The position numbers were made by a program, and so were the translations under genes. Positions 7,253 to 8,946 of a stretch of 8,946 nt of DNA are shown one piece after another. The notes below the pieces were generated by a model that saw nothing but the letters and a program-made list of their open reading frames with translations, ran no database searches and was not told the DNA's origin. This DNA comes from CAZPZR01 sp964591105 (GTDB lineage Bacteria > Bacillota > Clostridia > Lachnospirales > Lachnospiraceae), in the NCBI GenBank assembly GCA_964591105.1, contig CAZPZR010000073.1, positions 1-8,946 of the forward strand. Reading direction: 5' to 3'. Each line of letters starts with the position of its first letter. Position 1 is the stretch's first letter.

Positions 7253-8946
7253 ATTTCAAATTCATACTGAAATCATTTACATCCAAACTAAGATGCGGAT
7301 TATAATACGGATCCCCTTCATCCAAAGCATCCTTCCATCTTTCCTGGAATAATTGCACTTCAGAATTAAATCTTTCAATCTTTTCATCCGTATCTTCATA
7401 GCCTCTTGATTTTGATTCATGGTGTATCAATTCTGCATAAGGATTATATACAATCAAATATCCTGCTTTTCTCACCTTCATACAGAAATCCACATCATTA
7501 AATGCCACTGCATATGCTTCATCGAATCCGTCCACTTCTTCATACACGTGCTTCTTTACCATCATACACGCGGCCGTCACTGCGCTCAAATCTTGCGCCA
7601 TCACAGCTCTTCCAAAATATGCAGGAGCATCATGCTGCATTCCGACAAATGCATGACCGGCTACACCACCCATACCGACAATTACACCTGCATGCTGTAT
7701 CGTACCGTCATCATAATACATTTTTGCTCCAACAACACCTACATCTTCACGCGTACAATATCCCATAAGTTCTTCAATACATCTTTTATTTATAATTTCT
7801 GTATCGTTATTCAAAAACAACAAATAATCTCCTTTGGCATATTGGACACCAAAGGTATTGATTGCCGGATAATTAAATCCTTTTCCTTTCCAATATACCA
7901 CTCGTGCTCGTTTATTTTTCTTTACCAGTTGTTCATAGTATTCAAATGTTTCTGGACATTCACTATTATTTTCCACAATAATATACTCTACATTGTAGTA
8001 TGCGTTTTTATGATCCAGCGAATAAATACATTTCTTCAAATCAGAAATATGATCCTTATTTGGAATAATAATTGACACTAATGGTTTACTTTCTAACTTA
8101 TATTTTGTTCGATAAGTCCCCATAATCCTTGTAGGACATACTGTTGCATTGATTCCCACTCTCTCATAATGATCCTGAAGTGCACCAATTCCAGCTTTTA
8201 CAATATATGTCTTATTTCCACCACTTTCCGCAGTAGAATCTCTGTGCGAACGCCAATGATATAAAATCTTTGGAATATGATAAATGTTAGAAGTCTTTTC
8301 CACACATCGCAATACAAAATCATGATCCTGTGCACCATCATATTTTGCTTTCAACAATCCCACTTTTTCATATAACTCGCGTTTAACTACTACCAAATGG
8401 CACAGATAATTCGTACTTCGCAGCATATCCAGATTAAAATCCGATTTAAAATGTGGTTGAAAATATTCCGTACCATCTTCATTCACTTTGTCTTCATCTG
8501 AATAAATCAATTCCGTTTCTGGATATTCATTGAGTACACGAACAACTTCATACAATGCATTTGGCATCAGTAAATCATCGTGATCCGCGAATCCAATAAA
8601 ATCTCCTGTACATATTTTCAACGCTTCATTGGTATTATCTGATATATGTAACTGTTTTTCGTTGTGCACAACACGGATGCGCTTGTCCGCTTTCTCATAG
8701 TTTTTTAATGTCTTTGTCAGTGGTGAATTCTTTCCACTTCCATCTGAAAGACATAATTCCCAGTTTGAATAGGACTGATTTTGAACGGATGCAATGACTT
8801 CTTTCAAATATTTCTCTGGCGTTTTATATAATGGAATTACAATGCTTATCTTTGGCATATATCCAAATTTTTCTTTTCTTTGTTTGATTAATACGCCCTT
8901 TGATGGATAATTTCTTCGAAGCCAATGTTGGTAATCAGAATATTCT
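7251..8946 (-). CDS. Tandem-domain family 2 glycosyltransferase, start cut off by the right window edge
   Basis: This is a probable surface-polysaccharide glycosyltransferase with two GT-A (GT2) domains; donor and acceptor sugars cannot be read from sequence. The first in-frame ATG is at 8858, but the frame stays open for 29 more codons to the window edge. Those codons (starting EYSDYQHWLRR) match the region before domain 1 of the next gene (MDYKTWYESHK), so the true start lies outside. Counting from Met 8858, domain 1 begins ISIVIPLYKTP, has an SDGS nucleotide-site motif (38-41), a DHDD metal motif (92-95), and the family blocks YDGAQDHDF and LYHWRSH. Domain 2 begins VSIIIPNKD (261), with ENNS (296-299), NND (350-352) and FNDVD (453-457). 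The TAG stop lies 13 nt before the next gene's ATG and overlaps one of its ribosome-binding cores. Family assignment is firm; the specific reaction is unknown. Confidence 0.93.
   Translation of the reverse strand, partial: EYSDYQHWLRRNYPSKGVLIKQRKEKFGYMPKISIVIPLYKTPEKYLKEVIASVQNQSYSNWELCLSDGSGKNSPLTKTLKNYEKADKRIRVVHNEKQLHISDNTNEALKICTGDFIGFADHDDLLMPNALYEVVRVLNEYPETELIYSDEDKVNEDGTEYFQPHFKSDFNLDMLRSTNYLCHLVVVKRELYEKVGLLKAKYDGAQDHDFVLRCVEKTSNIYHIPKILYHWRSHRDSTAESGGNKTYIVKAGIGALQDHYERVGINATVCPTRIMGTYRTKYKLESKPLVSIIIPNKDHISDLKKCIYSLDHKNAYYNVEYIIVENNSECPETFEYYEQLVKKNKRARVVYWKGKGFNYPAINTFGVQYAKGDYLLFLNNDTEIINKRCIEELMGYCTREDVGVVGAKMYYDDGTIQHAGVIVGMGGVAGHAFVGMQHDAPAYFGRAVMAQDLSAVTAACMMVKKHVYEEVDGFDEAYAVAFNDVDFCMKVRKAGYLIVYNPYAELIHHESKSRGYEDTDEKIERFNSEVQLFQERWKDALDEGDPYYNPHLSLDVNDFSMNLK

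Noticed and set aside
6640..7305. Plus-strand open frame of 221 codons
   Set aside because: It is antisense to the second tandem glycosyltransferase and crosses a gene junction on the other strand; no start signal or family match is visible.
7419..8075. Plus-strand open frame of 218 codons
   Set aside because: It lies wholly inside the first tandem glycosyltransferase, whose protein motifs are unambiguous; the plus-strand product has no recognisable domain.
1..8946. Internal promoters, rho-independent terminators, riboswitches, tRNAs, CRISPR arrays, insertion sequences
   Set aside because: The gene junctions are at most about 13 nt, too short for such elements, and no inverted repeat followed by a T-run, no spaced direct repeats and no transposase-like frame was seen on either strand.

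Overview
The window is an internal slice of a cell-surface polysaccharide (capsule, exopolysaccharide or wall-linked glycan) biosynthesis operon. It is moderately AT-rich, its ribosome-binding sites are of the Firmicute type (AGGAG/GGTGATC), and it carries a LytR-CpsA-Psr (LCP) wall-polymer ligase. Together these point to a Gram-positive anaerobe of the Clostridia, most likely Lachnospiraceae. That placement is inferred from gene style and protein sequence, not from a marker gene.

All seven genes lie on the minus strand and read from right to left. In transcription order they are: a tandem-domain family 2 glycosyltransferase cut by the right edge (7251-8946); a second tandem-domain glycosyltransferase paralogous to the first (5447-7237); a single-domain glycosyltransferase resembling rhamnosyltransferases (4493-5443); a membrane polyprenyl-phosphate sugar-1-phosphate transferase (3097-4488); another rhamnosyltransferase-like family 2 enzyme (2163-3092); an LCP ligase with a long charged tail (841-2166); and a family 2 glycosyltransferase of the Glyco_tranf_2_4 type cut by the left edge (1-836). 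The last gene has no stop codon inside the window, so it is easy to overlook.

Every gene junction is between a 4-nt overlap and a gap of about 13 nt. There is no non-coding stretch long enough for an internal promoter or terminator, and no region over 300 bases lacks a gene. The genes are therefore almost certainly co-transcribed and partly translationally coupled. The working model is as follows. The sugar-phosphate transferase loads the first sugar on undecaprenyl phosphate, and the five glycosyltransferases (seven GT-A catalytic domains in all) extend it on the cytoplasmic face. After export and polymerisation by proteins not encoded here, the LCP protein moves the finished chain onto peptidoglycan.

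No RNA gene, mobile element, CRISPR array or attachment site was found. The content is recognisable surface-glycan machinery, not an obviously new system. The points worth a second look are the duplicated tandem glycosyltransferases, a nucleotide-site substitution in one of them, the highly charged LCP tail, and the translation-start arrangements.
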